Assembly (NCBI GenBank): GCA_963725065.1
Contig: CAVRXD010000044.1
Span: 1 to 64,000 of the forward strand
Direction: 5' to 3'
DNA: 64,000 bases
DNA from: VAZQ01 sp963725065
GTDB lineage: Bacteria > Pseudomonadota > Alphaproteobacteria > Rhizobiales > Xanthobacteraceae
A program made the position numbers and the translations under genes. Under the pieces are notes generated by a model. It was not told the origin of the DNA and ran no database searches. It was given only the letters and a program-made list of their open reading frames with translations. Numbering within the stretch: position 1 is the first letter of the stretch; every line of letters starts with the position of its first letter. This document shows positions 1 through 8,854 of this stretch, in pieces.

Positions 1-511
1 TGCCAGAACCGGACATCTGCCAAGTCATTCTCGTCGGCATGCACGAAGCCTCAGCGGCACTTGGAGGCCGATCATCTTGGGGTCTTAAGATTGGCGGGTT
101 AGGTCTGAAAACGGGCCGGTGCGATGCTTGCCATTCTTTGCTGCGATGCGTTAGTCGGCCGATGAAGCTGCATTTCTGCAACACTTGCCTAAGAAAACGC
201 CCATCGGTGCAAAAATGAGGCGCGACGCCGTAACGTCGTCAACATTGATTATAGTATTGGCTCCGGCTTTCCGTTTCTAAGACGTCGGCTCATGGGGATG
301 CTGACGCTCTTCGAAAGTCGGCAGTTGGCAGTGAGAGGCTGACCCTCTTTTGCCCCCGACTGTGACACGCTGCGGCAGCCGTCCCCAGGCCCAAGTGTCG
401 GAGCATTAAATCCGACCTTTGCGACGCACCTTTAGTGCATTGAAAAGCCAGAAGCTGAACTGCAGCGGACCAAAGTCCCGCCACGGGACTTTTATGTCTA
501 GGGAGATAGCA
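1..511. other. Intergenic region with a decayed repeat fragment
   Basis: No convincing gene is visible here. The first about 50 bases resemble bases 2259-2311, which is the 3' end and downstream flank of the truncated binding-protein gene. Both begin TGCCAGAACC(G/A)GACATC and share a TCGTCGGC(A/G)(T/C)GCAC block with small gaps between. This suggests a decayed second copy of the same 3' flank. The remainder is the leader of the outer-membrane protein gene that starts at 512. No clear promoter was recognised. Confidence 0.4.
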
Positions 512-1393
512 ATGAACAGCAAGCTTATGAAATTGGCGGCAGCCGGAGCGCTGTCGTGTTGCATAGCCACCTCGGCCTTCGCCGGCTCTGTGACCCAGCC
601 GGGCGAAACTGTGGGCCTTGCGTCCGGCGCTCCACTTCCTGAGGGTCTCTATTTCGTCAATACCGGGGACTGGGGCAATCGAAGTGGGGTCGACACATCT
701 CTCGGAGTTGATATCCCGGTCCTGGCTTGGTCCACTCCATGGACGATCCTCGGCGGCAGGGTACAGTTCCTGATTGCGGGTCCCGTGGTCGAGGTCGGTG
801 TCCACCGTACGACCTATCTACGAGGCGTCTACAATCCGCTCGTATCGGGCCAATTGGCGTGGGACCTAGGAAACAATTGGGGATTTAGCTACCTGCTCGG
901 TGCCTATCTTGGTGTTGATAGTGAAGTCGCATGGAGTTCGACCTCGCTCAATCAACGGTTTGCCCTCAGTTATACCGGCAATAGCTTGAACCTGACCGCG
1001 AATGTGATCTGGGGCACTCACTTCGATCACGTTACCGGAAGCCCGCAGCTGTCGCCTTGTCCAACTCCCTTTGCATTGAACGGGTGCAATCCGGACTTCT
1101 TGAATGTCGATCTGACGGCCAGCAGGAAGTTCGGTGACTGGGAGTTCGGGCTCGTCGCTTTCGGGTCCACTGATCTCAATTCGCCTGTTGATGGATACCT
1201 GAAACAGAGCCAAATCGCCGTCGGTGGACTGATCGGTAAGAGCTTTGGACCGGTCATCCTGCAAGCTTACCTGACTACAGACGTGTATGAGAAAAACTAC
1301 GGCGGCCACGACACACGTCTATGGGGACGTTTCATCATCCCGGTCTGGCAGCCGCCCACGCCGACAGCCACGCCGTTCTACAGAAAGGGGTGA
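512..1393 (+). CDS. Outer-membrane transporter-like protein (phenol MetA/SphA family)
   Basis: This 293-residue protein has a classic signal peptide: a Lys-containing N-terminus, a hydrophobic stretch and a SAFA-GS cleavage site near residue 23. It is followed by alternating beta-strand segments rich in Gly, Trp, Tyr and Asn that end in an aromatic residue (IPVW, then a short Pro/Thr tail). This fits the family annotated as involved in the meta-pathway of phenol degradation, outer-membrane beta-barrels thought to admit hydrophobic compounds. The start at 512 was chosen because the signal peptide begins there and GGGAGATAGCA lies just upstream; an upstream in-frame ATG would add a non-signal extension. 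No catabolic genes adjoin it, so its substrate cannot be inferred. Confidence 0.75.
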   Translation: MNSKLMKLAAAGALSCCIATSAFAGSVTQPGETVGLASGAPLPEGLYFVNTGDWGNRSGVDTSLGVDIPVLAWSTPWTILGGRVQFLIAGPVVEVGVHRTTYLRGVYNPLVSGQLAWDLGNNWGFSYLLGAYLGVDSEVAWSSTSLNQRFALSYTGNSLNLTANVIWGTHFDHVTGSPQLSPCPTPFALNGCNPDFLNVDLTASRKFGDWEFGLVAFGSTDLNSPVDGYLKQSQIAVGGLIGKSFGPVILQAYLTTDVYEKNYGGHDTRLWGRFIIPVWQPPTPTATPFYRKG

Positions 1394-1626
1394 ACTCATT
1401 CCGGTCCGAACCCGGACGTTGCACGGCGCCCGGGCAACCCTCGATGCGAAAGATCACAGAGGCCTCCAGTACAGGCCAGGGGAAAGACGGCTTCAAAGGT
1501 CAATGGAACCACAAAAATGCCCATCATAGACAACTGGGGTAACTCCGCCGGTTTTCACGCGGCCCGGCAAGACGCTCAGCTTCCCCGGTTGACTGTTCAT
1601 TGGCTGAGCGTCACGCGTGCTACTGA

Positions 1627-1660
1627 GGGGCCGCTGTCCGAAATCAGCGGCCCCTACTTT
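1627..1660 (+). terminator. Rho-independent terminator-like hairpin
   Basis: GGGGCCGCTG (1627-1636) and CAGCGGCCCC (1645-1654) form a perfect 10-bp GC-rich stem with an 8-nt loop, followed by TACTTT. It lies about 230 nt past the outer-membrane protein gene and before the small winged-helix gene, so it probably separates the two transcripts. The T tract is short. Confidence 0.6.
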
Positions 1661-1733
1661 AGCCTCGCCCCCGCCGTTGAAAGATATAGGGCATGTCGAT
1701 TCCTAGGACGGACCTGACCTCCGGAGGGAGGTC

Positions 1734-2075
1734 GTGATCGAGACCCTGATGGTAGAAAATCGTAACAAGTCGGAGACCGCCCAACGTGTAGCGTGGGGCC
1801 GTCGATTTCTTGCTGCGACCGTGGTCGTACCGCCCTCAATAAGTGAACTTCTGAACACCGATGCGATGGCCGTACTTGCGGTCATACGAAACGAAGCTGC
1901 GGCGACCGGGAAGTGTGCTCTTCCGGTGGCACGGATCGCGGAGCGCGCCAATGTCGGCAGGGCGAAAGTGCGAGCCGCCATCAAGCTCGCTGAGCGCCTC
2001 GAAATAATCGCCATCGAAATCGCACCCGATCGGAGGCGTGTGATCATCAACCGGTGTGTGACGTCGCGTTGTTGA
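1734..2075 (+). CDS. Small winged-helix DNA-binding protein
   Basis: This 113-residue protein looks like one winged helix-turn-helix domain. Residues about 40-95 read as three helices (LLNTDAMAVLAVIRNEA, VARIAERANVGRAKVRAAI, LAERLEIIAIE) followed by a basic wing. The arrangement of an AERANVG turn before a KVRAAI recognition helix resembles GntR- or MarR-like regulators, but no effector domain is present. The GTG start at 1734 has GGAGGGAGG at 1723-1731; an ATG at 1749 is an alternative. Its target is unknown. Downstream DNA is the decayed region with two broken binding-protein genes, so it may belong to an acquired segment. Confidence 0.55.
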   Translation: MIETLMVENRNKSETAQRVAWGRRFLAATVVVPPSISELLNTDAMAVLAVIRNEAAATGKCALPVARIAERANVGRAKVRAAIKLAERLEIIAIEIAPDRRRVIINRCVTSRC

Positions 2076-2282
2076 GGCTCCGACCTGTCCGTAGCAAAGG
2101 CCGGGAATTCACTGCGTCGATCAAGTTCCCCGGTGGGGTCTTGCGGCATGTCCGATGCGGGTCATTCGCGTCGCTCCGACGGACACCAAGGCTTCGCGAA
2201 TGTCCGCTATGCCTTCAATGGCGACCAAATCTGTGCGTCGCAATGAGCCAACGCGATGTGCCAGAACCAGACATCCTGCTAC
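2076..2282. other. Intergenic flank of the truncated binding-protein gene
   Basis: No gene is supported. Bases 2259-2311 match the start of the window imperfectly. The region sits directly past the 3' end of the minus-strand remnant and looks like a 3' flank that travels with such genes. The short plus-strand reading frames here are most likely antisense readings of that flank. Confidence 0.35.
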
Positions 2283-3022
2283 TCACTCGATCACTTCGTC
2301 GGCGCGCACCATCAAAGATGATGGTACTTCAAAACCGAGGGCTTTCGCGGTTTTCAGATTGACGGCCGTCGTGTATTTGGTCGGTGCCTGTACCGGGATG
2401 TCAGCGGGACTGCCGCCGCGCAGGATGCGGTCGACGTAGGACGCGGCTTGCCGGAACAGCTCGACTTGGTCCACCCCGTAGGACATCAGGCCGCCATCGG
2501 CGACATAAAATCGGAACGGGTAGACCGCAGGCAGGCGATGACGGGCGGCGAGCGCGATGATGAGGTCGCGATGACGGACGCCTGTCGAATCTGGGGGCAG
2601 TAATATGCCGCCATTCGGTACGTCGGCGAAATCGATGATCGCGCCCTCAATGTCGGCGGCGGTCGCGACTCGATAGGGAATGAGCTTGACCATGAGCGAT
2701 TGAGCGGCAGCCTCGGCCGTCAGCTGGAAGTAGTCGTAGTTTGTCGTCCCCGGATTGCCGACAAGTGCGACGCGTTCGAGGTGGGGCGCGATCTCCTTGA
2801 GCATTGCCAGCCACTTGCCCGTGATGCCCGGTTCGAACGTTAGCAGGCCCGTAATATTGCCGCCCGGTCGCGCCAGGCTGGCGACAAAGCCAGGTCCGAT
2901 TGGGTCTGAGACGGCGACAAACACGATCGGGATCGCGCGGGTCTCACGCTGCGTCGCTGCGGTACTTGGTGGAGCATGGGTGAGAATCACGTCGGGCTGC
3001 TTAGCGATAAGCTCTTTGACGC
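2283..3022 (-). pseudogene. 5'-truncated ABC substrate-binding protein (ABC_sub_bind, PF04392-like)
   Basis: The C-terminal about 245 residues of a periplasmic binding protein of the ABC_sub_bind type are intact, from KELIAKQPDVIL through IPIVFVAVSDPIGPGFVASL and RPGGNITG to the end, VRADEVIE. Intact members are about 320-330 residues and start with a Tat or Sec signal peptide and a short N-terminal lobe. Here the open frame upstream of about 3022 turns into unrelated Arg-rich sequence (TRPSRRAAPAL), so the first about 80 residues and the signal are gone. The break coincides with the start of a different truncated binding-protein gene on the other strand. It should be non-functional for transport. 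Confidence 0.8.
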
Positions 3023-3370
3023 CGCGGCGTTGCCGACGGCCACTTCCTAGAAATAAAGCAGGCGCAGCCCGTCTACTCGGACGAGTATGCCTCGGCGTTC
3101 GAGCTCTTGCGAAGTGCAAACGCGGACGCGTTCGCTTCCATCCGCGAGATGGTCTTGCAATTTTCAGCTCAGCTACCCGGCGCGCGCGTCGTGGAGGACA
3201 GCTACCAATCGAACCTCGCGGGTATCGCGCTGCCTAAGGGCAATGCAAGCCGGCTCGCTTACATGAGCGAGTTTCTCGCAAGGTTGAAGCGGGATGGCTC
3301 GTTGCAGGGGATAATAAATAGCGCTGAGTTGCGCGGCATCGACGTCGTAGCGCCGAAGGCTCCCAACTAA
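3020..3370 (+). pseudogene. 5'-truncated amino-acid-type solute-binding protein (SBP_bac_3) remnant
   Basis: The reading frame from about 3020 encodes about 115 residues without an initial signal or start. It includes EIKQAQPVYSDEYASAFELL, ADAFASIREMVLQFSAQLPG, SYQSNLAGIALPKG and the end GIDVVAPKAPN. This matches the C-terminal lobe of periplasmic amino-acid-binding proteins (PBP2 fold, SBP_bac_3), which are normally about 250-270 residues. The 5' half is missing, cut at the same point where the minus-strand ABC_sub_bind remnant is cut. A TTG at 3107 could act as a start but would make only a fragment. Confidence 0.7.
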
Positions 3371-3673
3371 CCTCGTCGGACCCCGATTTGATGGAGCCTA
3401 CACTGTTATGTTCTGAGGCCGGCGCGCTGACTGCGGCTTTGGATGGGAGCGAGAAAGAGATGGCCCAATATCCCATGTCCCGGCGCCTGGCGATTTAGTT
3501 CTAAATCCGCACGGCCGGACGAGTGGGTTCGATTAAAGCGTGTACTCATAAATCGGGGCTGACCGCATGACGACGCTTAGGTCCGCTTTACCCCTAATAG
3601 AGGCGCAAGAGCGGACATCGCGCGGAGGTCCGAGTTGTGCCAACAACGGACGTCGTAGTTGGGTGGTCAATCA
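3371..3673. other. Intergenic region without a recognisable gene
   Basis: About 300 nt between the truncated binding-protein remnant and the convergent beta-propeller gene. I see no protein family, hairpin terminator or RNA gene in it. Confidence 0.3.
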
Positions 3674-5722
3674 TTACTCGTACTTGCGGGCCGGCCCGAT
3701 CTGCGGAGCCCGCACTGGCTTCGCCATCCCGAAAAAGATCGTGACGCCCTGCCCACCGCAGCGGGTAGAGATTACTTCGTCGGGAACACCGAAGCAGCTG
3801 TCTATGTCCTGCCAGTTATTCATGACCCAAACGTCGCCCGCCGGCCCAATGGCAAGATCGGTTTGCATCTGCAAACCTCCACCCACATAGCCGCCCGGTG
3901 GCGAAATTTGGTCACCGGTCTTCATTCCGGGCGGACAGTTGTCGGTTCGGGTGCCGCAGAGCTGCACGATCGGACTATTCGCGGCTGCAAAGTTTGAAAT
4001 CCAAACATTGTCATTGCCGTCGATGGTCGCAGCCCAAGGACCGGGGAGGCCGCCACCTTTGAACGGCGAACCTGGGTATTCGGTCCCGTCCGAGCGAAGC
4101 AGTGTGATGCTGCCATCGCCTCCACGCTGTTTGAACATTGCTCGCGTCAAAACCTCGTCGGCGTTGCCACCGGTCTTCAACGTTAGGATCATGTCCCCAA
4201 CGACCAACTCGCCTCGCATCGAGCTACCTAGTCGGTTTGTTACCCACACGTTTCCCTGACTGTCGATGCCAAGTCCGCTGCCGCTCCAACCCGTGCTGAA
4301 CTTCTCTGCCTTGCTTGGATCGGACGCAGGAAATCTTGTTACGTGCCCGCCAAAGCCGTTGGTCACCCAAATCCTATCCTGTTGATCGATGCCGAGATGG
4401 AACGGCCCCAAGAACGACTTGCAGGGTTCTACGTCGCGGCCCTCGCAGACGATCCGACCTTTGTTCAGATCGCCCTTGGGAAAGTGAAGTAGCTGATCCT
4501 TGCTAATCCCGAGCGCCCATACATCCCCATTAGGGACGACGATGATGCCCTGCATCAATCCGAGTTGACCATTAAAGGTGATTCCCTCAGGAGGGCTCAA
4601 AGGCTTGCCGTTCTTGTCGAACACGGTGATAGACTTCCCACCGTAACTGGCCAGCCAAGCGTTATCGTTGGCATCGACTGCCGCGCCGAAGGTGCCTCCC
4701 TGCATTCCACCGCCAGCAAACCCTGTAGTGATGGGCGAGAGAGGGTGACCATTCGCCGCGAACTTGGTCGCGTTTCCCTGCCAAAGAGCATCCTGCCCCT
4801 GCCACCCTACGGTGAAGTTGTCACCGACCCAAAGACTGCCTTCGCTGTCAAACATTGCCTTGCCACCTGCGCGATAGCCGCCGCCGTCAAACTTGAGTGG
4901 CAGGACCCATGCGCTCGGCGGGAAGTTCAGATACGGCATAAACGGTACCGCACGCATCGTCTTGTTAGCAGGGATGGAGTAGAACTCGCCTAACAGCTTG
5001 AATAACTGCTCTGGCCGATACCATGGATAGCGGGCGATAGACTGAGCAACCGTCAGGGTGTCGGTTGGTGTGTTTCCCTTGGGGGGTGTTGCGGCTGCAA
5101 AAAGCCTGTCGCATGCATCTGCCTTTACCCGCGTCGCGCAACCAGACAACAGGTCGGCCAAGGTTGCGAAGTTGGCCATCGTTGGTGTTTGAACGCTGTT
5201 AAGTGGGTCCTGAATGGTTGAGCCCCACCCACCGGTTTGAAGATCAACAAAACTAGGAACGTTGCCAGCCGCGATCTTGAGCCCAAGCGAGTGCCCCTTG
5301 ATTGCCGTACCATCAATGAACTGCGCGTTCGTCCACACTGACGCCACGGTGGTCATTTCGTTGATGACAACTTTTGCCGCTGGCGTACTGCCGAGCACCG
5401 ACAACAGCGCAATCGCCGGATTGTCACCGCTGCTCTTGTTGACTGCGGGTTCCCCACCCTTAGCGATAAGATACAGGATCACCTCTCCGCTAGGAGTATC
5501 CTGACTGTTGATTTCAAACCGGCCATCGCCGTTCGTGCGTGCTTGCGCCAGTTGTCTTGGCTCGCCAGAACTCGCGCCCCAAAGGGTCACAGTGGAGTTT
5601 GCGACTGCCCCACCGCCTGCTTGTACTTGTCCCTCAATACGAATGGCAGCCTTGGTCGGTACGGACGCAAAGCCCAGCATTCCTGCGGTCAGCAGAATGG
5701 TGAGGTATGGTGTCCTGAGCAT
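3674..5722 (-). CDS. Secreted NHL/SMP-30-like beta-propeller protein
   Basis: This protein of about 682 residues has an N-terminal signal peptide (MLRTPYLTILLTAGMLGFAS, cleaved around SVPTKA-A). A carboxypeptidase-regulatory-like beta-sandwich follows at residues about 30-100 (RIEGQVQAGGGAVANSTV, DGRFEIN). The C-terminal half repeats an Asp/Gly-x-(V/I)-W-(V/A)-x-N motif (GSLWVGDN, DNAWLASYGG, DRIWVTNGFG, GNVWVTNRLG, DNVWISNFAA, GDVWVMNNW), typical of streptogramin-lyase-like or NHL propellers. It is therefore exported, probably periplasmic or extracellular; no enzymatic function can be assigned. The start at 5722 was preferred over 5746 because the signal peptide begins there. It is transcribed alone. 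Confidence 0.75.
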   Translation of the reverse strand: MLRTPYLTILLTAGMLGFASVPTKAAIRIEGQVQAGGGAVANSTVTLWGASSGEPRQLAQARTNGDGRFEINSQDTPSGEVILYLIAKGGEPAVNKSSGDNPAIALLSVLGSTPAAKVVINEMTTVASVWTNAQFIDGTAIKGHSLGLKIAAGNVPSFVDLQTGGWGSTIQDPLNSVQTPTMANFATLADLLSGCATRVKADACDRLFAAATPPKGNTPTDTLTVAQSIARYPWYRPEQLFKLLGEFYSIPANKTMRAVPFMPYLNFPPSAWVLPLKFDGGGYRAGGKAMFDSEGSLWVGDNFTVGWQGQDALWQGNATKFAANGHPLSPITTGFAGGGMQGGTFGAAVDANDNAWLASYGGKSITVFDKNGKPLSPPEGITFNGQLGLMQGIIVVPNGDVWALGISKDQLLHFPKGDLNKGRIVCEGRDVEPCKSFLGPFHLGIDQQDRIWVTNGFGGHVTRFPASDPSKAEKFSTGWSGSGLGIDSQGNVWVTNRLGSSMRGELVVGDMILTLKTGGNADEVLTRAMFKQRGGDGSITLLRSDGTEYPGSPFKGGGLPGPWAATIDGNDNVWISNFAAANSPIVQLCGTRTDNCPPGMKTGDQISPPGGYVGGGLQMQTDLAIGPAGDVWVMNNWQDIDSCFGVPDEVISTRCGGQGVTIFFGMAKPVRAPQIGPARKYE

Positions 5723-6077
5723 GTACGTTCTCCGCGCTAGGATCACACTCCGATGAGCCGCTCACAATGTTTTCTAACAGTCCATGCTCTGCCGAGGTTG
5801 GTCCACTGGTCAAGACGCATCTCGGTATGCAGATACGCGATCAACGCGCAACGGAGGGCTATGGGCTGAAAAGATTACGGTCTTTGGCGCAAGTCTGACT
5901 GGCACGCTCGCATAACAACACGTGACGCGATGTCCGGGTTGGGTCACGAGCGACGGATTGGTCCCGTTTCGCAACAGGTCTGCTTTACTTCCTAACAGCC
6001 GACGTGGGAGCGAACGTCAAATGCCGACGCTGAGTGCCAGAAGGAGACGTTCAGCCTGTGGCCGGATTGCGATGTCA
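5723..6077. other. Intergenic region between propeller gene and araC-type gene
   Basis: About 355 nt separate the start of the secreted propeller gene from the end of the AraC regulator gene; both are on the minus strand. The propeller promoter must lie here, but no -35/-10 pair stands out. No gene or strong hairpin is seen. Confidence 0.3.
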
Positions 6078-7055
6078 TCACTCGCCACGGCGCGCTTTGC
6101 TAAAGGTGGCAGAAGGCAACTCTCCGAACTGGCGCCGATAGACCTCGGCGAAACGCCCGAAATGGGTGAAGCCGTATAGCATTGCGATTGCGGCGACGCT
6201 CGTTTCCTTCCGGGGATGCAGCAGTGCGCGGCGAGCCGCGTTTAGCCGCAACTCGGCGAGCAGTTTTGCGGGCGGACGGCCAAAGGCCTCGACGCAACTC
6301 AAGTGAAGCGTGCGTTCCTTCGCGCCCACCGCGAGGCATAGCTCCGTGATGCTGGGGGGATCGTCGATCCGCTCATTCAGCACGGCAAAGACTGCGCGTG
6401 CGATGCTGGCGCGGTTGTGCAGAGGCTCAATGACCTCGGCGGACGGAATCATATCGAGGATCACGTCGAAAATCCGAGATTCGATCCGGGGCAACACCTG
6501 GTCGGCCAGCAGATCGACAGATTCCGTCGTGAGCGTTTCCAGCAAGCTTGACAGAGTGCGGGCACGCCGAGCCATCTCATCAGCAGGCACCTGCCAACGC
6601 GGAGAAGGTAGATCGAGGTCGAACCGATCGATACCGCGCCGCGTCTGTACCCAGCGATCGATCAATGAAGTCGGCAGCGCGACGATCATGAGGTCCGTTG
6701 GTCCGGTGGCGGCGAAACCGACGTCGTCCCGTGATGTCGCCGCAATGAGTTCGCCCGGAGCCGCTGGTCTGCGGCGCACATGCAGGGAGCCTTCCGCGAC
6801 GAGTGGCAGGCCGAACGCCCAGGTGCCCTTGGGAGCACTGCCGCGCTGCAATACGCCGGGCGACCAGACGGCACGGGCCAATTGAACTTGATCCAACAGA
6901 AGCTGCGTGACTCGTCCTCGGAAGCGGCCGCGTCCGATCTGTTCGTAGGTCTGGTCCCACGCCAGTGGGCTTGCCGCCATGGCATCGATGTCGTCGAAAT
7001 GACCTTCGACGATACGGCGGCCAGAGGGCTCTCCATTCAACGGCTTGGACGCCAT
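6078..7055 (-). CDS. AraC-family transcriptional regulator
   Basis: This 325-residue protein has a divergent N-terminal sensing domain (about 1-200) and a C-terminal AraC double helix-turn-helix (about 215-315). The second HTH shows the family signature IAMLYGFTHFGRFAEVYRRQ followed by FGELPSATF. The N-terminal part has the GTWAFGLP and PGELIAATSRDD pattern of regulators related to EutR-like or enhancer-type AraC proteins; the ligand is unknown. The start at 7055 directly follows two TTTGCAG(G/A)ATTCGGA(C/T)AG boxes, which suggests autoregulation and control of the divergent small gene at 7191. No catabolic gene lies beside it. Confidence 0.85.
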   Translation of the reverse strand: MASKPLNGEPSGRRIVEGHFDDIDAMAASPLAWDQTYEQIGRGRFRGRVTQLLLDQVQLARAVWSPGVLQRGSAPKGTWAFGLPLVAEGSLHVRRRPAAPGELIAATSRDDVGFAATGPTDLMIVALPTSLIDRWVQTRRGIDRFDLDLPSPRWQVPADEMARRARTLSSLLETLTTESVDLLADQVLPRIESRIFDVILDMIPSAEVIEPLHNRASIARAVFAVLNERIDDPPSITELCLAVGAKERTLHLSCVEAFGRPPAKLLAELRLNAARRALLHPRKETSVAAIAMLYGFTHFGRFAEVYRRQFGELPSATFSKARRGE

Positions 7056-7066
7056 TGCGGGCCACC

Positions 7067-7114
7067 TTTGCAGGATTCGGACAGTCTACACGCGACTTTG
7101 CAGAATTCGGATAG
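7067..7114. promoter_or_regulatory. Twin direct-repeat operator candidate for the AraC regulator
   Basis: TTTGCAGGATTCGGACAG (7067-7084) and TTTGCAGAATTCGGATAG (7097-7114) match at 16 of 18 positions and are spaced exactly 30 bp apart, about three helical turns, on the same face of the DNA. They begin 12 bp upstream of the AraC start codon. AraC-family proteins typically bind as dimers to such direct repeats, so these are probably its binding sites. Confidence 0.6.
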
Positions 7115-7190
7115 GCAAAACTCCGTCTCCGACGACAAATGGCAGTAGGGGCTGAGGCCCCGTGGCTATTAGTCGGAAATTGAGGACGCC

Positions 7191-7502
7191 ATGATCGAAA
7201 ATCGATCCGCTCAGTCTCTATCGCCAAAGTCCGCTGAACCAGACCTTGCCCTGATCTACTTTGGTTCATTGTTCGAGACGTTGCGCCAAGCGCCTGAGAG
7301 CCATGAGTCCGCGCTCGATGCCCTGGCGGGCCATATCATCTTGAACGAACGACCGAAAACAAAGCTCGGACTGGCCGTTCAGGCGAACGCCGAGAAGTGG
7401 CTTCGTCGTGATTTGTGGTCGGCAGACCACAAAAACCTATCGCCTTCCGATCAAGCAGTTCGGATTCTGGTCGATAGTACCATGCGTATGGGATGCGCTT
7501 AG
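7191..7502 (+). CDS. Hypothetical protein divergent from the AraC regulator
   Basis: This 103-residue protein has no signal peptide or membrane segment and belongs to no family I recognise. It is mostly helical in appearance (ALIYFGSLFETLRQAPESH, ALDALAGHIILN) with a polar C-terminal half. The ATG is preceded only by a weak GAGGAC. It is transcribed divergently from the AraC gene across the 30-bp-spaced direct repeats, so it may be a target of that regulator. Confidence 0.5.
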   Translation: MIENRSAQSLSPKSAEPDLALIYFGSLFETLRQAPESHESALDALAGHIILNERPKTKLGLAVQANAEKWLRRDLWSADHKNLSPSDQAVRILVDSTMRMGCA

Positions 7503-7726
7503 GCCCGCGGTCGGGTCGAAGTCTCGCGTCTGCTGTGGGTCAAAGGCGGCCCTTCGACGATATCCGCGGGATGTTCGGATTGACACCGCGAGCGGACCTT
7601 CCCGCGGCGCTGCCGTTAGGAAGTGCCAGGAGACTCATGTGCCGTCGCAAACGAGGGACCGATCAAGGGACGTTGAGCCCACGACCCGGTGAGCGTAGAT
7701 TGCGCCTTCACGAAAGGGGGCGGAGC

Positions 7727-8629
7727 ATGGCGAGAAAGGAAATCCTCGATCGTATCCAGAAATACGTCCACCCGTTCCGTATCTCCAAAGGCAAAGGCTT
7801 CCGGCTCAAGGACTTCGATCCGGGGGATACCTGCGGCCTGAAGTTGGACAAGGGCGACGCCGCGGACCTCCTCCAACGCGGCATTGCGTGGCTGGCGGAA
7901 GAGCAGAACATCCTTTACGCCCAGGACCGCTGGTCCTTGCTGCTGGTCTTCCAGGCGATGGACGCGGCTGGCAAAGACAGCACGATCAAACACGTCATGT
8001 CCGGCATCAATCCTCAGGGGTGCCAGGTGTCCTCGTTCAAGCAGCCCTCGTCGGAGGAGCTCGACCACGACTTCATGTGGCGCTACGTCAGGCACCTGCC
8101 CGAGCGCGGGCGCATCGGCATCTTCAACCGTTCGTACTACGAGGAAGTCCTGGTCGTGCGGGTGCATCCCGAAATCCTGAAGGCACAGAAGATGCCCCCG
8201 CGCCTCGTCGGAAAGAAAATCTGGGACGAGCGGCTCGCCGACATTGCGCGTTTCGAGGACTACGCCACCCGACAGGGCACGAAAATTCTGAAGTTCTTCC
8301 TTCACGTGTCGCGCAAGGAGCAGAAGAAGCGCTTCCTGGAGCGCCTCGACGAGCCGGAGAAGAACTGGAAGTTTTCGGCCTCCGATGTGAAGGAGCGCGA
8401 GTTCTGGAGCGATTACATGCACGCATTCGAGGAGGCGATCCGGGCGACGGCGTCAAATCACGCGCCGTGGTTTGTCGTGCCTGCCGACAACAAGTGGTTC
8501 ACCCGGCTGCTCGTCGCCGCGGCGATCGTGGACGCGGTCGAGGACCTCGGCCTTGTTTACCCGAAGGTCGACGCCGCGAAGAGGAAAGAGCTCGCGGCCG
8601 TCCGGGCGGCACTGTCCCGTGCGCGGTAG
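7727..8629 (+). CDS. ppk2: Polyphosphate kinase 2 (PPK2 family)
   Basis: This 300-residue cytoplasmic enzyme transfers phosphate between polyphosphate and nucleotides. It shows the PPK2 Walker A region (QAMDAAGKDSTIKHVMSG, about residues 78-95), the Asn-Pro-Gln-Gly segment INPQGCQV, the Walker B and lid region GRIGIFNRSYYEEVLVVRVH, and the C-terminal PADNKWFTRLLVAAAIVDA. The length and single-domain form fit class I PPK2 enzymes of about 230-300 residues. The open frame extends further upstream, but the ATG at 7727 has GAAAGGGGG in front and starts the conserved region (KYVHPFRI). It stands alone between hypothetical genes. Nucleotide preference (ADP, GDP or AMP) cannot be read from the sequence with confidence. 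Confidence 0.93.
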   Translation: MARKEILDRIQKYVHPFRISKGKGFRLKDFDPGDTCGLKLDKGDAADLLQRGIAWLAEEQNILYAQDRWSLLLVFQAMDAAGKDSTIKHVMSGINPQGCQVSSFKQPSSEELDHDFMWRYVRHLPERGRIGIFNRSYYEEVLVVRVHPEILKAQKMPPRLVGKKIWDERLADIARFEDYATRQGTKILKFFLHVSRKEQKKRFLERLDEPEKNWKFSASDVKEREFWSDYMHAFEEAIRATASNHAPWFVVPADNKWFTRLLVAAAIVDAVEDLGLVYPKVDAAKRKELAAVRAALSRAR

Positions 8630-8770
8630 CGGAAGCGGCCCAGGATCCGAGCCAGACGACAGGTGACGTGGCTTGGTTCAGTCTCTGCACCAGGCGTCGC
8701 GGCCGCGAGCCTAACACGCGGCAGCGGTGCTGGTTGAAGCGTCCGCCGGCTGCGCATGCACGAAAAAACC

Positions 8771-8810
8771 TTGCAAAAACGGGGCGAATCTTTTAGAACA
8801 AAACAAGAAC
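8771..8810 (+). promoter_or_regulatory. Promoter overlapped by an alphaproteobacterial LexA box
   Basis: TTGCAA (8771-8776) is followed after 17 bp by TAGAAC (8794-8799), a plausible sigma-70-type promoter. GAAC-N7-GAAC occupies 8796-8810, with spacer AAAACAA. This is the reverse complement of GTTC-N7-GTTC, the known LexA operator of alphaproteobacteria. The operator overlaps the -10 element, which is the geometry expected for repression. The first gene starts 44 nt downstream, after a GGGGGAATAA ribosome-binding region. Confidence 0.75.
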
Positions 8811-8854
8811 AAATGCCACAAGACCAGGCATCGTGCAAGGGGGAATAATAAAGC

